A stretch of DNA of 64,000 nt, taken from contig JAFJYI010000278.1 in NCBI GenBank assembly GCA_019022655.1, forward strand, positions 868,001-932,000. The letters are read 5' to 3'. The notes under the pieces were generated by a model that saw only the letters and a program-made list of their open reading frames with translations, ran no database searches and was not told the origin of the DNA. Origin of the DNA: Acacia acuminata (taxonomy: Eukaryota > Streptophyta > Magnoliopsida > Fabales > Fabaceae). Each line of letters opens with the position of its first letter. The first letter of the stretch is position 1. Below are positions 1 to 11,099 of this stretch, in pieces. Made by a program: the position numbers and the translations under genes.

Positions 1-225
1 AAATTATTTTTTTAAAAAATTATTATTATTTTTTAAAAAATTTATTAAATTTGCGACGGAATCCCTTCGTCGCAAATCCCGTGGGTTTTGCGACGGAAAT
101 TCAATTCCATCGCAAAAATTACTATTTTGTTACGGAATTTCAATTCCGTCGCAAATACTCCTAAATTTGCAACGGAAAAAATTCCGTCGCAAATTCCGTT
201 GCTAATCAGCTTTTTTCTACTAGAG
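1..225. mobile_element. End of a CACTA-type transposon (left part outside window)
   Basis: This stretch is filled with direct and inverted copies of the palindrome GCGACGGAATTCCGTCGC and decayed variants. Such arrays are the subterminal repeats of many plant CACTA elements. It stops at CTACTAGAG (217-225), whose reverse complement begins CTCTAGTAGAAAAAAGC and resembles a CACTA terminal repeat with one changed base. From about 226 the copia reverse-transcriptase coding sequence resumes on the minus strand, so this element was inserted into the copia pol gene. The rest lies to the left of the window and the TSD cannot be checked. Confidence 0.6.
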
Positions 226-1835
226 ATTTTTTTTTCGTTCCAATTCATTTTTAGGACATTGCATGAGACTAAACTTATCTCCTTTCGAATTGGAACCGGA
301 GATGATGAGCAATTTTCCATTCGAAATCTCTCCAAAACTTTATTAATGTATGCTTTATGAGACAAGCCTAGCAATCCTTTTGATCTATCATGGAATATTT
401 CTATCCCAATCACATAAGTGCCTCACCCATATCTTTCATTTCAAAGCTACTAGAGAGAAACTTCTTAGTCTCATTTAAAAGACCAAGATCATTAGTTGCA
501 AGCAAGATATCATGAACATACGAATCGTAATATAAACTTGCTCCCACTGACCTTCAGATATATACACCGATCAACAGTGTTTTCTTTAAATCCAAAGGAA
601 ACAACAGTATCATTGAACTTAATGTACCATTGTCTTGAAGCTTGTTTAAGTCCGTATATTGATTTCTTTAATTTGAACACCATGTGCTCCTTTCCTTTTT
701 CTTTGAACCCCATTGGTTGGTCCATGTACACATCTTCATCTAAATTTCCATTTAGAAAGGCCGTTTTCACATCCATCTGGTGCAACTCTAAATCATAATG
801 AGCCACCAATGCCATAACGATTCTTAGAGAATCTTTCTTAGAAACTGGTGAAAAGGTTTCTTTATAGTCAATGCCATCTTTCTGAGTAAATCCCTTTGCA
901 ACTAGTCTAGCCTTGTAACATTCCAAGTTACCATGAGAGTCACGTTTGGTCTTAAAGACCCACTTACAACCAACTCTCTTACACCCTTGTGGTAACTCAA
1001 CAAGATCCCAAACATCATTTTGTTTCATAGATTTCAACTCATCTTTCATGGCATCTAACCACTTGTCACCATTTTCATTATTCATGGCTTGTGAAAAAGT
1101 AATTGGATCATCCTGAATACCTAAGTCAAAATCAGACTTTTGTAAATATACCATATAATCATTAGAAATAGCATATCTCTTTTCCCTCTGAGATCTTCTT
1201 AATACTATTTGTTGCGGTTCTTCTACAATTGGTTCATTCGGTTCATTGACAATATTTGCATTATGAGTAATGAGATCATTCATTTGTTGTTCTCCATGAT
1301 TATTAATTGGTTCAATAACACGAGGAACAACAACTTTACTAGAGACACAAGTTGAGGGAAGTTGTACTCTAACTTCTTGAATATCCATTTTACATGGTGT
1401 TTCACTCCCACTAGCTTCACCATCCTCAATGAACCTAGCATTTCCAGTTTCAAGAATCCTTGTGGTATGATTAGGACAGTAAAATCTATACCCTTTCGAT
1501 TTTTCTGGATAACCAATGAAATAACCACTGATTGTTCTTGCATCTAGTTTCTTTTCTTGTGGGTTATAGTGTCTAAGTTCTGCTTGGCAACCCCAAACAT
1601 GCAGGTGCCTTAAACTAGGTTTCCTTCCAGTCCATAACTCAAAAGGAGTTTTTGGAACTGCCTTACTAGGAACTCTATTTAACAGATACATATCAGTCTT
1701 TAGAGCATATGTCAACAATGAAATGGGTAAAGACGAGTTACTTAATATATTTCTAACCATATCCAACAAGGTTCTATTGCACCTTTCTGATACACCATTT
1801 TGTTGTGGTGTACCTGACATTGTGTATCTCAACAA
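226..1835 (-). pseudogene. copia pol: integrase C-terminal part and reverse transcriptase, broken
   Basis: The 441-aa open stretch 1835-510 starts in the integrase core at the GTPQQNGVSER motif, which carries the catalytic glutamate. It continues through the integrase C-terminal region and into the reverse transcriptase with the usual copia blocks (CKWVFKTKRD, ARLVAKGFTQ, QMDVKTAFLNG). Near 510-540 the frame is lost just before the catalytic YVDD box. In the shifted frame the box reads YVHD, so the first catalytic aspartate is also replaced. RT sequence goes on through GIEIFHDRSKGLLGLSHKAY (413-354) and ends at about 226 where another element is inserted. Family knowledge says this enzyme would copy the element RNA into DNA inside virus-like particles; this copy cannot. 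It is downstream of gag-protease in one transcription unit. Confidence 0.85.
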
Positions 1836-1916
1836 ATACCACGCTTTTCAAGAAATTTAGCAAATGGGCCTAGAGGTTGTCCACTTTCATCATACCTTCC
1901 ATAATACTCACCACCC

Positions 1917-3500
1917 CTATCGACTGACAATTTTCACCTTTCTATCTAATTGCCTTTCAACTTCATCAATGTAAATCTCTAAAGCATTTATGACTTGAGA
2001 TTTATCATGTAGCAAATAGATATAACCATAACGTGAAAAATCATCAATAAAGGTGATAAAATATCTTTCTTTATTGAAAGCGTTAACATCAAAAGGACCA
2101 CATCTATCGATTGTGTATAATTTCAAGAAGCGAGTGCTCCTTGTGGCTCCTTTCTTTGTGTGTTTTGTTTGTTTACCTTTAATACAATCCACACAAACAT
2201 TCAGATCAGTAAAATCTAAATCCGGAAGGATTTCATTATTTTCCAATCTTTTCATTCTTTCTTTAGAAATGTGTCCTAAACATTTATGCCACAAGTAAGC
2301 AGAACGTTCATTTATTAAAGCACGTTTAATGCCAACATCATGATGCAAAGTCATAAGCGTTTCAGCATATAGATTGTCAAGACATAATTTATATAATCCA
2401 TCACATAAAGTACCATTAACAATCAAATGATTGTGCTTGTACAAACTGAAACAACCACTACCAAAATTAGAAAAATATCCAGCTTTATCAAGTTTGGAAA
2501 TTGAAACTAAATTCCTAGACATACTAGGTACATAAAGAGTTTCATATAAGTCCAAATGATATCCACTGTCAAGAATCAAACGGTACGTCCCAACAGCTTC
2601 CACCGGAGCTTTCACTCTATTGCCCATAAGGACATACTTTTCATTTGGCTTTGTGGTCTGGGTTGTAAGAAATCCCTGCATCGTATTAGAAACATGAGTT
2701 GTACCTCCAGAATCAATCCACCAAGTATTATAAGGAACTTCAGCTAGGTTTGATTCAAGACATACATAAGCACTAGGCTTACCTTTCTTTTCGAACCAAG
2801 CCTTACTTTTCGGACAGTCTTTCTTGAAGTGTCCAACCTTACCACAGAAATGACATCCTTTTCCGTCATGTTCCTTCTTACGGATTTGAGAAGAGGAGTC
2901 CTCATTGATCTTTAATGGTCCCCTTCCTTTCTTTTTATGTTTCTTACCACGTTTCTTTTCAGCTCCTTGATGTTTCACATAATTAATGGTATGAGTTCCC
3001 TAGTTCTTAATTCTGGTTTCCTCCTGAACTAGCATACTATGCAATTCATGCACATTCCATTTGTCTTTCATGGTATTATAGTTCATTTGGAAAGGACCAT
3101 ACTCAGACAGTAATGAGTTCAATATGAACTGCACCAGGAAATTCTCACTCACTTCCATTCCCAATGACTTCAGTCTTGCTGCAATATTTGTCATTTCAAT
3201 AACATGCTCATGCATAGTACGTGATCCATCAAATTTCATGATGGTCAGTTTACTCATAAGTGTCCCAGCAAGAGACTTATCAGCAGTTTGGGAGCGCTCT
3301 TCCACAAGTTTTATCATTTCTTTAGCACTTTCAGTTTGTGGAAGAGTTGACTTAATGTTGCTTGCAATGCTCATTCGCATGTACATCAAACTCAATCTAT
3401 TGGATCTTTCCCAATTCTTAAAATGGTCTCTTTCACCCTCAGTGCTTTCATCAATAATAGCACTAGGTTTCTCATCTCTAAGAGCTAAATCCAAATCCAT
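1917..3500 (-). pseudogene. copia gag, protease and integrase N-terminal part
   Basis: Gag starts at an ATG at 3500 and runs 166 residues to an in-frame TAG at 3002-3000. The same frame continues for more than 350 further residues. In the second stretch there is a zinc knuckle CHFCGKVGHFKKDC (residues 42-55 counting from 2978), then the protease motif WWIDSGGTTHV, a variant of the usual DSGAT site, then GAG-pre-integrase with an H-H-C-C zinc site and the first integrase aspartate in the IDRCGPF box. The frame breaks at about 1917, just before the DRGGEYY block that carries the second catalytic aspartate. Gag would package the RNA, the protease would cut the polyprotein and the integrase would join the DNA copy to the host. 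One nonsense codon and one indel are the only breaks seen here. Confidence 0.85.
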
Positions 3501-4580
3501 TACCCCAAGGTGAAATTGGATTTGCTCCTTCCATTCAGAGAAATTCAGTCCATTAAAAATTGTAATAGTTGAGAATAGCGAATGTGTGGCAACGGGTACT
3601 ACAAGGAATAAAATAAAATAAAATTGAAAACATTAATGCTTTGAGTCACACTAACATGCTTCACAAATTCAGATATAATTCATTTCATGCATATCAATGT
3701 TCACCTTTGGGGACCCACTAATATACAACATTCAATTATAATGATGCTATAAAGATTTCACATAATTTGGCAGTGATGCATATATCCCAACTAGAAATAT
3801 TTATCATCTTTGGATGTCTAAATAAAACTATAAGTATATGGACAATACCAACATTTATGTTTAATTATTATAAGGACAAATAATCAACCTTTGGGTTGAT
3901 CCTTAACCACCCTATAATAATAAACTACAATTTACCCACAACACAAACATAATTTCATAGCATCAAGGTTATGGGTAATTGAAACATCACAATAATAATT
4001 GGAATTAAAATAATTCATAAGAATTTGACAACTTTGGTGACTAACAAATTCACCATACTTAATTCCAAAACTTAAATGTTGAAATATGCTTATAATTTCT
4101 ATTCACAACATCTAAGTAATTTATTTATTTTTTTATTTTTTAATCAACATATGGAGGCTTTAACAAAAACAAAAATAAATAAATAAAAATAATAATAGGC
4201 TATTAACAAAATAATTTGTTCCTTTTCTAAGCCAACAATAATGAGTAAATAAAAGACTCAAAATAAAAGCTCAACTTTGGCCCAAAATAAATTAAATTAG
4301 GCCCAGGGGGAAAAAAACGTACAACCCTTTCCAAAAAAAACAAAGTCTAGCCCAAAACAATTCTGGGCTAAGCCCATAATCATACTCTATTTTTGGTTTA
4401 AATAAAACTGTGCATATCATTTCCCCACATAAGAGTCCATGGCCCAACTAGTGGAGCGCTAGCTTTTAGGGTTGCATTCTTCAATGGTCTTGGGTTCAAT
4501 ACGTACCCTTTTATATTTTATTTTTTATTATTCAATAATTCTGGGCCCAAGAAGAATCGCTAGCCCATAAACCCTTGTAT

Positions 4581-4772
4581 TTTTTTTTGTCAATAAAAGT
4601 TTTGGAGGGTTCGACATCGCCCTCACTAGCGCGGAAGACGGCCCGGCTCTATGAAGACTTACTGGGACTTACGAGATCGCCTACCAAAGGAGTCCCAACG
4701 AAAGAGGATCGAACCCACGACCATTTAAACCTAGTCCTGGATCCCTTACCATCTATGCCAACTTTCATTGGT
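4581..4772 (-). mobile_element. tRNA-derived SINE
   Basis: On the minus strand the unit starts with a tRNA-like head: box A TGGCATAGATGG (4760-4749) and box B GGTTCGATCC (4715-4706), about 33 bases apart as in a tRNA gene. It ends in an A-rich tail (the T run 4580-4588 on the plus strand). The unit is flanked by a 10-bp direct repeat ATAAACCCTT at 4567-4576 and 4773-4782, extended to 14 bp with one mismatch, which is the expected target-site duplication of LINE-driven insertion. It is about 190 bp long and is inserted into the copia leader. I do not recognise the family name. Confidence 0.8.
4706..4760 (-). promoter_or_regulatory. Internal RNA polymerase III promoter (boxes A and B) of the SINE
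   Basis: Box A is at 4760-4749 and box B at 4715-4706, both matching tRNA-gene consensus in order and spacing. They would drive pol III transcription of the SINE towards lower coordinates. Confidence 0.75.
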
Positions 4773-5602
4773 ATAAACCCTTTTATTTAATGAAACTATG
4801 CATTTCATTTGTGATACTGGAGGGTGCGTTTCATTTTTTTTTTAATAACAGCCCAAAACGCTAACAGGCCCAAAACTCACAATTAAATGAAACTACTCGT
4901 TTCATCCTGTGGCAAAAACGCAACTGTACGTTTCAATTCATTTAATGAAATGATGCGTTCAAAATTTCTTCTACCTCTAGCCGGGTCATTTTGACCCGGT
5001 ACAGTGCCACGAACGAACCCGACTCTTCCACCATCGTAACTGGCGTTTCTGACGTCAGTTTTTGGCGTTCTTGGTCTCTATCTCTTCGTTTTTTTGAGAT
5101 CTACCCAATAAAACCCATTTTGTGGCGTGAAAAACACTGTTTTCTCATGAGCCAATTTTTTAAATGATTAAACTCATGGGTTCTATACTTGTGGTCTGAT
5201 CTAGAATTGTATAAACATGTCTTTTAACAATTATACAACATGATAAGAGGTAGAACTAATCAACAGAACCACAACAACAAAAAATGAACAGAGATATCAA
5301 AATATTCTACCCAAACAGTAAAATATATACAAGTAATTCCAGAGTATGAACGAATAATAATTCTTGATCAATTAGATAGGATCGGAATACCAAAACCAAA
5401 TTTACGCGCATAAATTTGCTTTCAAAGGAATCATATGAGCAAGCAGCAACATTTGTTCAAGAAATATGACCCGCAAAATTCACGTCCCAATCCCCAATCG
5501 TAAAATATAAATTTACAAATCATAAATTTTACAAACCCTAACTTTTCAAAATCAGAAATTCCTTTATAATCATACATGGAAAACATGAATTCCTAAACGC
5601 AA

Positions 5603-5614
5603 GCTCTGATACCA
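5603..5614 (-). other. Primer-binding site (initiator tRNA-Met type)
   Basis: The minus strand reads TGGTATCAGAGC, the complement of the 3' end of plant initiator tRNA-Met used by most Ty1/copia elements. It lies two bases from the inner end of the LTR at 5617. Confidence 0.9.
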
Positions 5615-5616
5615 CA

Positions 5617-6002
5617 TGTTAGACAATCATTTGTATTCTCTAAATCATAGATTCTCAAACAAGAATACAACTCTAAAGGATCTTAGAATATCATGCTTTC
5701 ACATAATCAACAGAATAAACATATACTAACCTTTATCCATAATTGCGGAAGATCTTTATTGATGGAAATCTTTCTCAGAGTCTTGACCTTCTCTCTGCTT
5801 GTATCTTCTTATGATAGGGATGGGAAACAACTTCACGGTAAACTCTGAAGGCCTCTTACGTTCTTTTTATTTCTCCTTTCTGAACGTACGTGCCTTTTAG
5901 TTTCTGAACACTGTGCCTATCAACAGTCGTCCTTTTATAAATTATAATAACTCCCATACCAATATTACCTTTTTGCCCTTTTTTTATTAAATCAAAATAA
6001 CA
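5617..6002 (-). repeat. 5' LTR of the copia element
   Basis: The segment starts TGTTAG on the plus strand next to the PBS and ends TAACA at 5998-6002, giving 386 bp. A TATA box TATAAAAGG is on the minus strand at 5939-5931. The partner LTR is outside the window, so the outer border is inferred from the terminal motif and from the start of ankyrin-like flank at about 6032. Confidence 0.75.
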
Positions 6003-6031
6003 CTTATTTATACATGAGCCACAAATATTTT

Positions 6032-6292
6032 ACACTTGGAAGCTAAATGGAGAATGGTGTCCTCAGCCTGATCAGAACTCAGAAAGATTTAAGGACGAGG
6101 CTTGCCTGCAATATTGGCTGCGGCATAGTCCAATTTAACCAAAGTTTTGAGAGTCTGTAAATGGTTGTATATGACACACAGATGAAAAACATCCCTTTCC
6201 TCCTTAATTATTATTGTTGAGTATCAATATAGATAAATGAGGAAAAAATTTACAAATATCAAAAATACATCTTACATTTAGGATAAGGATAA

Positions 6293-6323
<31 letters not shown>

Positions 6324-6648
6324 TTTATCACAATGGGAGAAAAGGATAATAAAAGAATATATTAACTCAACTTGTTTGAACTTGGAAGCTAAATGGAGAA
6401 TGGTGTCCCCACTCGATCAGGACACAGAAAGATGTAAGGACAAGGCTGACAAGGCTCGCCTACCGCAATATTAGCCGCAGAATAGTCCAATTTAACCAAG
6501 TTTCGAGAGTTTGTAAATGGTTGTATATGACACACAAATGAAAAACCGTTCTTTCTTCTCCATCACCAAGACTTACAGAATCTGGCCTTGCTAAGATCAA
6601 CTCTTGTGCACAACCTCGGTTCGTCCTCTCATTGCTGTATATAGTCAC
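6032..6648 (-). pseudogene. Two tandem fragments of a BDA1-like ankyrin-repeat gene
   Basis: Two direct copies of the same exon piece lie at about 6032-6190 and 6373-6648. Both encode on the minus strand an ankyrin-repeat phrase of the form VFHLCVIYNHLQTL followed by a leucine/lysine-rich helix. The second also has the preceding repeat (ELILARPDSVS). The plus-strand gene at 49591 has the matching phrase (IFHLCVTYNRLEIL), which supports the assignment. The fragments lack a start, most repeats and the membrane domain, and the second is shifted out of frame after the repeat. Family knowledge: full-length relatives are plasma-membrane ankyrin proteins in plant defence signalling. These pieces are remnants and part of a set of duplicated fragments on the same strand (18500-18903, 29675-29769, 30193-30730). 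Confidence 0.75.
6292..6322. repeat. ATA/TAA trinucleotide microsatellite
   Basis: About ten uninterrupted copies of the trinucleotide separate the two ankyrin fragments. The paralogous position near 30130 has no such run. Confidence 0.9.
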
Positions 6649-7014
6649 ATTTTACATTTAAGTCTACATATTGCAATAAGCATATTTGAAAATACTGACT
6701 TTTGAGAAAATAATAACCATACATCTAGGCTAGTATTTGAGAAAATACTGATATTTAAGTCTACATATTTGCAATAAGATCTTGTTCTATTTTATCTCAC
6801 TCTATTTCGTGTTATCTCCTAAAGTCATTTACGATTTCAAATAATAATTATACATCTAGGCTAGTATTTTTACTATACATGATAAATCTTGCATTTAAAT
6901 ATCTAATTATCATCTAAATGATAAGTCTGCATATTATTTATATTGTATAGTGAAAAAAATACTTGCTAAGATGTATAATTATTATTTTAAATTACTTTTA
7001 AACATTCTCGCGTA
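6649..7014. other. AT-rich ankyrin-gene flank, left of the CACTA insertion
   Basis: Non-coding. It is paralogous to about 30735-31043, apart from a local duplication of a phrase around 6715-6770. It is probably intron or flank of the decayed ankyrin gene. It ends with GTA (7012-7014), the left target-site duplication of the CACTA element. Confidence 0.7.
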
Positions 7015-7035
7015 CACTACAAAAAAAAACTCATA

Positions 7036-7462
7036 TTAGCCACGGAATTTACCCACGGAATTCCGTGGGTAAATTCAATTACCCACGGAATTACCACGGA
7101 ATTCCGTGGGTAAATTTTTCCGACGGAATTACCCACGGAATTTTTCCGTGGGTAAAAATACGTGGCTAATTAATTTACCGGACGGACAAAAATTCCGTCG
7201 GTAAATTACCCACGGATTACCCACGGAAACATTCCGTGGGTAATTACCCACGGAAAAATTCCGTGGGCAATCTGAGACGGAATTCCGTGGGCAATTTCCG
7301 TGGCTAATTAGGGACGGAATTCCGTGGGCAATTTCCGTGGCTAATCAGGGACGGAATTCCGTGGCTAATTTCCGTGGGTAATCGGGACGAGAATTGACGT
7401 AGTGGCTAATTTCCGTGGGTAATTAGGGACGGAATTCCGTGGCTAATTACAAAATTCCGTGG
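7036..7462. repeat. Subterminal palindrome array, 3' end of CACTA family 1
   Basis: More than fifteen direct and inverted copies of ACCCACGGAATTCCGTGGGT or its halves (GGGACGGAATTCCGTGG variants towards 7300-7450) are packed in about 430 bp. In En/Spm the matching arrays bind TNPA and bring the ends together. Confidence 0.9.
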
Positions 7463-7694
7463 GTAAGTTATGCAAATTTTGTCATGCTACTTTTTTTTAA
7501 TTATTTTTTTGCTTGAGCTTTTTTTAGGCCTTTTTTTTTATATTATAATTAAAATGCACTAAAACAAACAAAAAAATCATATAGACGAAAAAGTGAACAA
7601 GTTCAAAACACATATTCATATAAATGTCACAATTTAAAGTCACTACAACGTCAAGTAGTTACCAAGTTAGTTTTTACAAAAGCAATAAAAATAT

Positions 7695-10600
7695 TCAACT
7701 ATCATTTGCATTGTCTTGATGGGAAGCCTCATCATTGGTGGGAGGGTTAGAGAGATTAGGTAAGTGAATTCCAAGTGCTTGCAATGCCGACATAATCATT
7801 TCATTCTTTGATTCCAAGCTTGTAACTTTTTCTTTCATTTGAGTCATCTCCGTTTGTATTTCCTGGATCCACCGTAGAGTTGATAGAAGGGTGGAAGAAG
7901 AACCAATATTTTCATCTTGAGATCCCAACCCATAGATTCGCCCCTTCTTGTTCTTACCACCAATAACCTCTAACCACAAATTATATTCATCTTGATTAGA
8001 CATGATATGTCCTCCCTCGAATTAATAGATTCCTTTCGTCTTAAATTCATCCGCAAACAAAATACATAAGTTACATGTTAACCTATATTTAGCTAAATAA
8101 AGAAAACAAAATATTAATCTTTAGATGTTTTGAGTTAATTCAAAAGACTATCCAAATCCCACAATACAAATTATCTTCTTTCTTTCAATCATTAATCAAA
8201 TGACCAAGGTTTTATATTCCATTAATTTTACTGCAATTGCCTTCAAAAAGATGGCAACTATAGTAAAGCTGCAAAATACTTAATGAAGAATAAAAATATA
8301 CATCACTTCTTTTAAATGCAAATAATCTAAAATTGTAAGAGCCCAAAGTGGAACCTAACTCAACTAATATTATCAATAGGGAAAAGGGGCATTATTTACG
8401 ATCGAAGTGTTGGATTCAAACATTTTCTTCACCATGCTCTATTATTATTATTCCATAGAACCCTTTTCTAAATTGAACGAAGTAATACACGGAGGATTCA
8501 CTTGTATACAACATACTCATCTATGACTTATTAGTTAGAAAGCAACCCTAACGTTCACGTCCAATGTCTCATCTCTACAACTTTTTGAAAGAAAACACAG
8601 CGCAAGTGATCGATCGAGTAAGATGGATTTCCGTGATAGCTAGGGCATTTATCATTCACATGCGGTTGGTAGCAGATAAGGTTAAGTTATAGTTTTATAT
8701 ATTATATAATACATATACACGAGATACATACACGTGTGTATGAACGTTATAAGCACCACGTGGTCATTTATGCATCGGCCAATAACATCATGACAGTCAT
8801 GAATTTTCTCTTATCTATCACCTACTTCCAAACCGAACTTCAATATTTTTTTCCATTAAAAAGCTACAAGAATAATTTATAGGAGGGCAAGTGACAAGTA
8901 GGTCGACGAGATGAGAGAAAGATCCTTGACTGTCATAATGTAATTGGCGAGCATAAATGACCTGGACTCGTATACACAAGAATTTCTCTTCATCGAGGAA
9001 CAAAACAAATCAAAATGTAAGAGAACGATATATAACAAGGCAAGAGATCAAGCAAGCGAGTATAGCCGATTTAAAACATATGAATAAATCATACGATGTG
9101 AGTAAATTAGATTTAAAACATACATAAATGAGATGACTATGTTTTGATCTCGTGTACGTATAAGCAAAAACTCATACCGAACTTGGAAAAATGATATGAT
9201 ATATACTTTGGTGTATATATAAGGTACGAGACATCGGCTACATTATTTACCTAAGTTGTGCAACAAGTGCTAGTGAATCTCCAAACAACAACACCCAAAA
9301 CACAAGGGTTTTTCATGGCGACAAAGGCACAATTGCACGATAATAATAACAATAATAATCGTACAATTATTTATGATATCGAATGTCTTTGAAACTATAT
9401 AACTCGAGTGAGTGTGAAGATTGCTTGAAGACAATTAATAATGCATGATACTTTTAGAGTATCATATTCATCTGTTCAAAATACTCGCATGATACTTTTA
9501 GAGTATCATATTCATAACATGAACCCTTTAATAATGTTAATAGTAGATGAAAATGCGGATAACGACAAGAACAACAACGTAAGATTAAACAACCTTCTAC
9601 TATTTATTATCATTAATTTGTTTGAAAAAAGTTCACCTAATTGAAGGGCATGCAAACACAAATATCTAAATCATCTGCTCCTTATGCTAATTAATTAAGA
9701 GATATTCCAAGCTAGCTACCAAGTGAATGATGTTAGGAACTTACATGCATTGTAGCCGCACGATGATCCGCAAATTGCCCAGTTTTGTCACTATAATGTG
9801 TCTTTTTAAACACTTCAAAGACCGAGGCTCTCTTCCCAAATCATTAGCCTGCGGTATTTATAAAGATGCATTACATGAAGCATTACATAAATGATGAGTG
9901 AATCAGATGAAAAAAGTCTTACCATCCGCCTTTATGTTCACTATTAGGAATACTACCCCCTTTATGTTGAGTACCTCCTATGGAAGATGCTCGATTGGTT
10001 CTTGCTATGTCACAAATGCTTTGATAGTCGAGGATGTCCAATACCTCTCTAACTGGTTCATCACTTCACGTGGAATCCAGTGTGGCCTCACTGCTTGGTG
10101 GAAGAAGTCCTCCCGACTCTATACATCGTTCCTCTAAAGATTTCTTGACATTTAGCGTTCCAAATTCTCCTTACTTCATTTTCATGTTGAGGATGCCACT
10201 TATATTTTTCTCGCATAATTGACAATGAAAAAAAAGATAGAGTATAAAAACATAATGAGGTAACAAAAAGACATAACACAAATTATAAGGGATAAGGTAT
10301 ACCGCCCATTCTTCGAACCACATTTGCCTATAATTAGCAGGGACAACTTTCCATGAGTGACATGGATAGAAGTCAAATTTCCCTTCAATAACAAGAAGCA
10401 AATCCGAAACGGAGACAAACGGGAGGATTGAACCTAGTAAAAATTGTAACAATACCAATGTAAATTTGATAAAGGATTTATGATATCGCTTTATGCAAAG
10501 AAATAGTTTAAGGAACGGATGACTTACGTTTTTTTTCTCCGGAGATATCCATGTTCGACCATCTATGGGATCGCGACCCCGGGTAATGTACTATCGAACC

Positions 10601-10837
10601 TGTGGAGAGGGGGTGTGAAGGGTGTGAAGATTCCGTGCCGGGAGATGGCATGTGAGGAGAAGGGACTTCATCCGGAGATACCGAGGGTCTCACAAAAGCT
10701 ATTGATGGTCTAACTACTTTAGGTATAGATAAAGTAGTCGTCACAGGAGGAATAGGCCACCTAGGACGTTGTTTGGGAATTGAAGACCGTGTAGAATTTG
10801 ATTGGCCGCTAGGACGCTGTGAGCCAGGGCTAGACAT
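7695..10837 (-). CDS. TNPA-like (Ptta/En/Spm) transposon DNA-binding protein, spliced, partial model
   Basis: Minus-strand pieces in order match plant transposases of the Ptta/En/Spm group. A Ser/Pro-rich N-terminal part begins MSSPGSQRPSGQSNS (10837-10508). Then comes a block with HSWKVVPANYRQMWFEEW (about 10365-10300), the block HPQHENEVRRIWNAKCQEIF (about 10195-10135), then GREPRSFEVFKKTH (about 9840-9780). A last exon starts at 8003 and holds LWLEVIGGKNKKGRIYGLGS followed by a coiled-coil-like heptad region and an acidic tail. The last two motifs are hallmarks of the family. The protein would bind the subterminal arrays and hold the ends for TNP2. Exon borders are only approximate: open frames are short and at least one stop interrupts the middle part, so the gene may be damaged. 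The interval 9740-8010 looks like a large intron. Confidence 0.7.
8010..9740 (-). other. Probable large intron of the TNPA-like gene
   Basis: No conserved coding sequence is seen between the GREP block and the final exon. The segment includes two direct copies (9443-9470 and 9487-9514) of a sequence whose core ATGATACT-5nt-AGTATCAT is a perfect inverted repeat. Confidence 0.5.
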
Positions 10838-10842
10838 CTACA

Positions 10843-11077
10843 AATTCATAGTGAGAGTTTAGTTAGTAACAAGAAAGTAATAAATCATGACAAACTTGAA
10901 TGAAAAGTAAAATGAATCAATTACAAGTCAATGCGAAGAGTCACCGCAAGAATGAAAAATTCATAGTGAGAGTTTAGTTAGTAACAAGAAAGTAATAAAT
11001 CATGACAAACTTGAATGAAAAGTAAAATGAATCAATTACAAGTCAATGCAGTAAAAGTCACCGCAAGAACGAAAAAA
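10843..11077. repeat. Tandem duplication, unit about 117 bp
   Basis: Two almost identical copies (10843-10959 and 10961-11077), starting 'attcatagtgagagtttag', lie between the TNP2 and TNPA genes. The copies differ by a short indel near the end, so the duplication is young. Confidence 0.9.
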
Positions 11078-11099
11078 CAACAAAATTTATAAAACCTAA

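Larger units (their letters stand above)
3501..5602 (-). other. Long leader of the copia element between primer site and gag
   Basis: No coding sequence is recognisable. The segment lies between the PBS and the gag start and is unusually long (about 2.1 kb) for a copia leader. About 190 bp of this is a SINE insertion (4581-4772). The rest is AT-rich with repeated phrases built around 'gcccaaaa' (4270-4390, 4850-4880) and 'gaaact..tgcgtttca' (4790-4950), and may include other unrecognised insertions. Confidence 0.5.
226..6002 (-). mobile_element. Ty1/copia retrotransposon, 5' LTR to RT; 3' end missing
   Basis: Read on the minus strand the order is LTR (6002-5617), tRNA-Met primer site (5614-5603), long leader, gag, CCHC knuckle, protease, integrase and reverse transcriptase, which is the Ty1/copia order. 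Protein wording matches the TNT1-94-like plant copia group. The RNase H part and the 3' LTR are not in the window because another transposon interrupts the RT at about 225. Several stops and frame breaks show that the copy is not functional. Because the left LTR is unseen, the right border at 6002 rests on a TG...TAACA end and on ankyrin-like flank starting just beyond it. Confidence 0.85.

Noticed and set aside
4575..4790. 71-residue open frame, and a possible tRNA gene from the B-box word
   Set aside because: The segment is a SINE with TSDs and an A tail. No cloverleaf beyond boxes A and B can be drawn.
7036..7462. CRISPR-like regularly spaced repeats
   Set aside because: Spacing is irregular, the units are palindromic and mixed in orientation, and they lie at a CACTA end in a plant genome.
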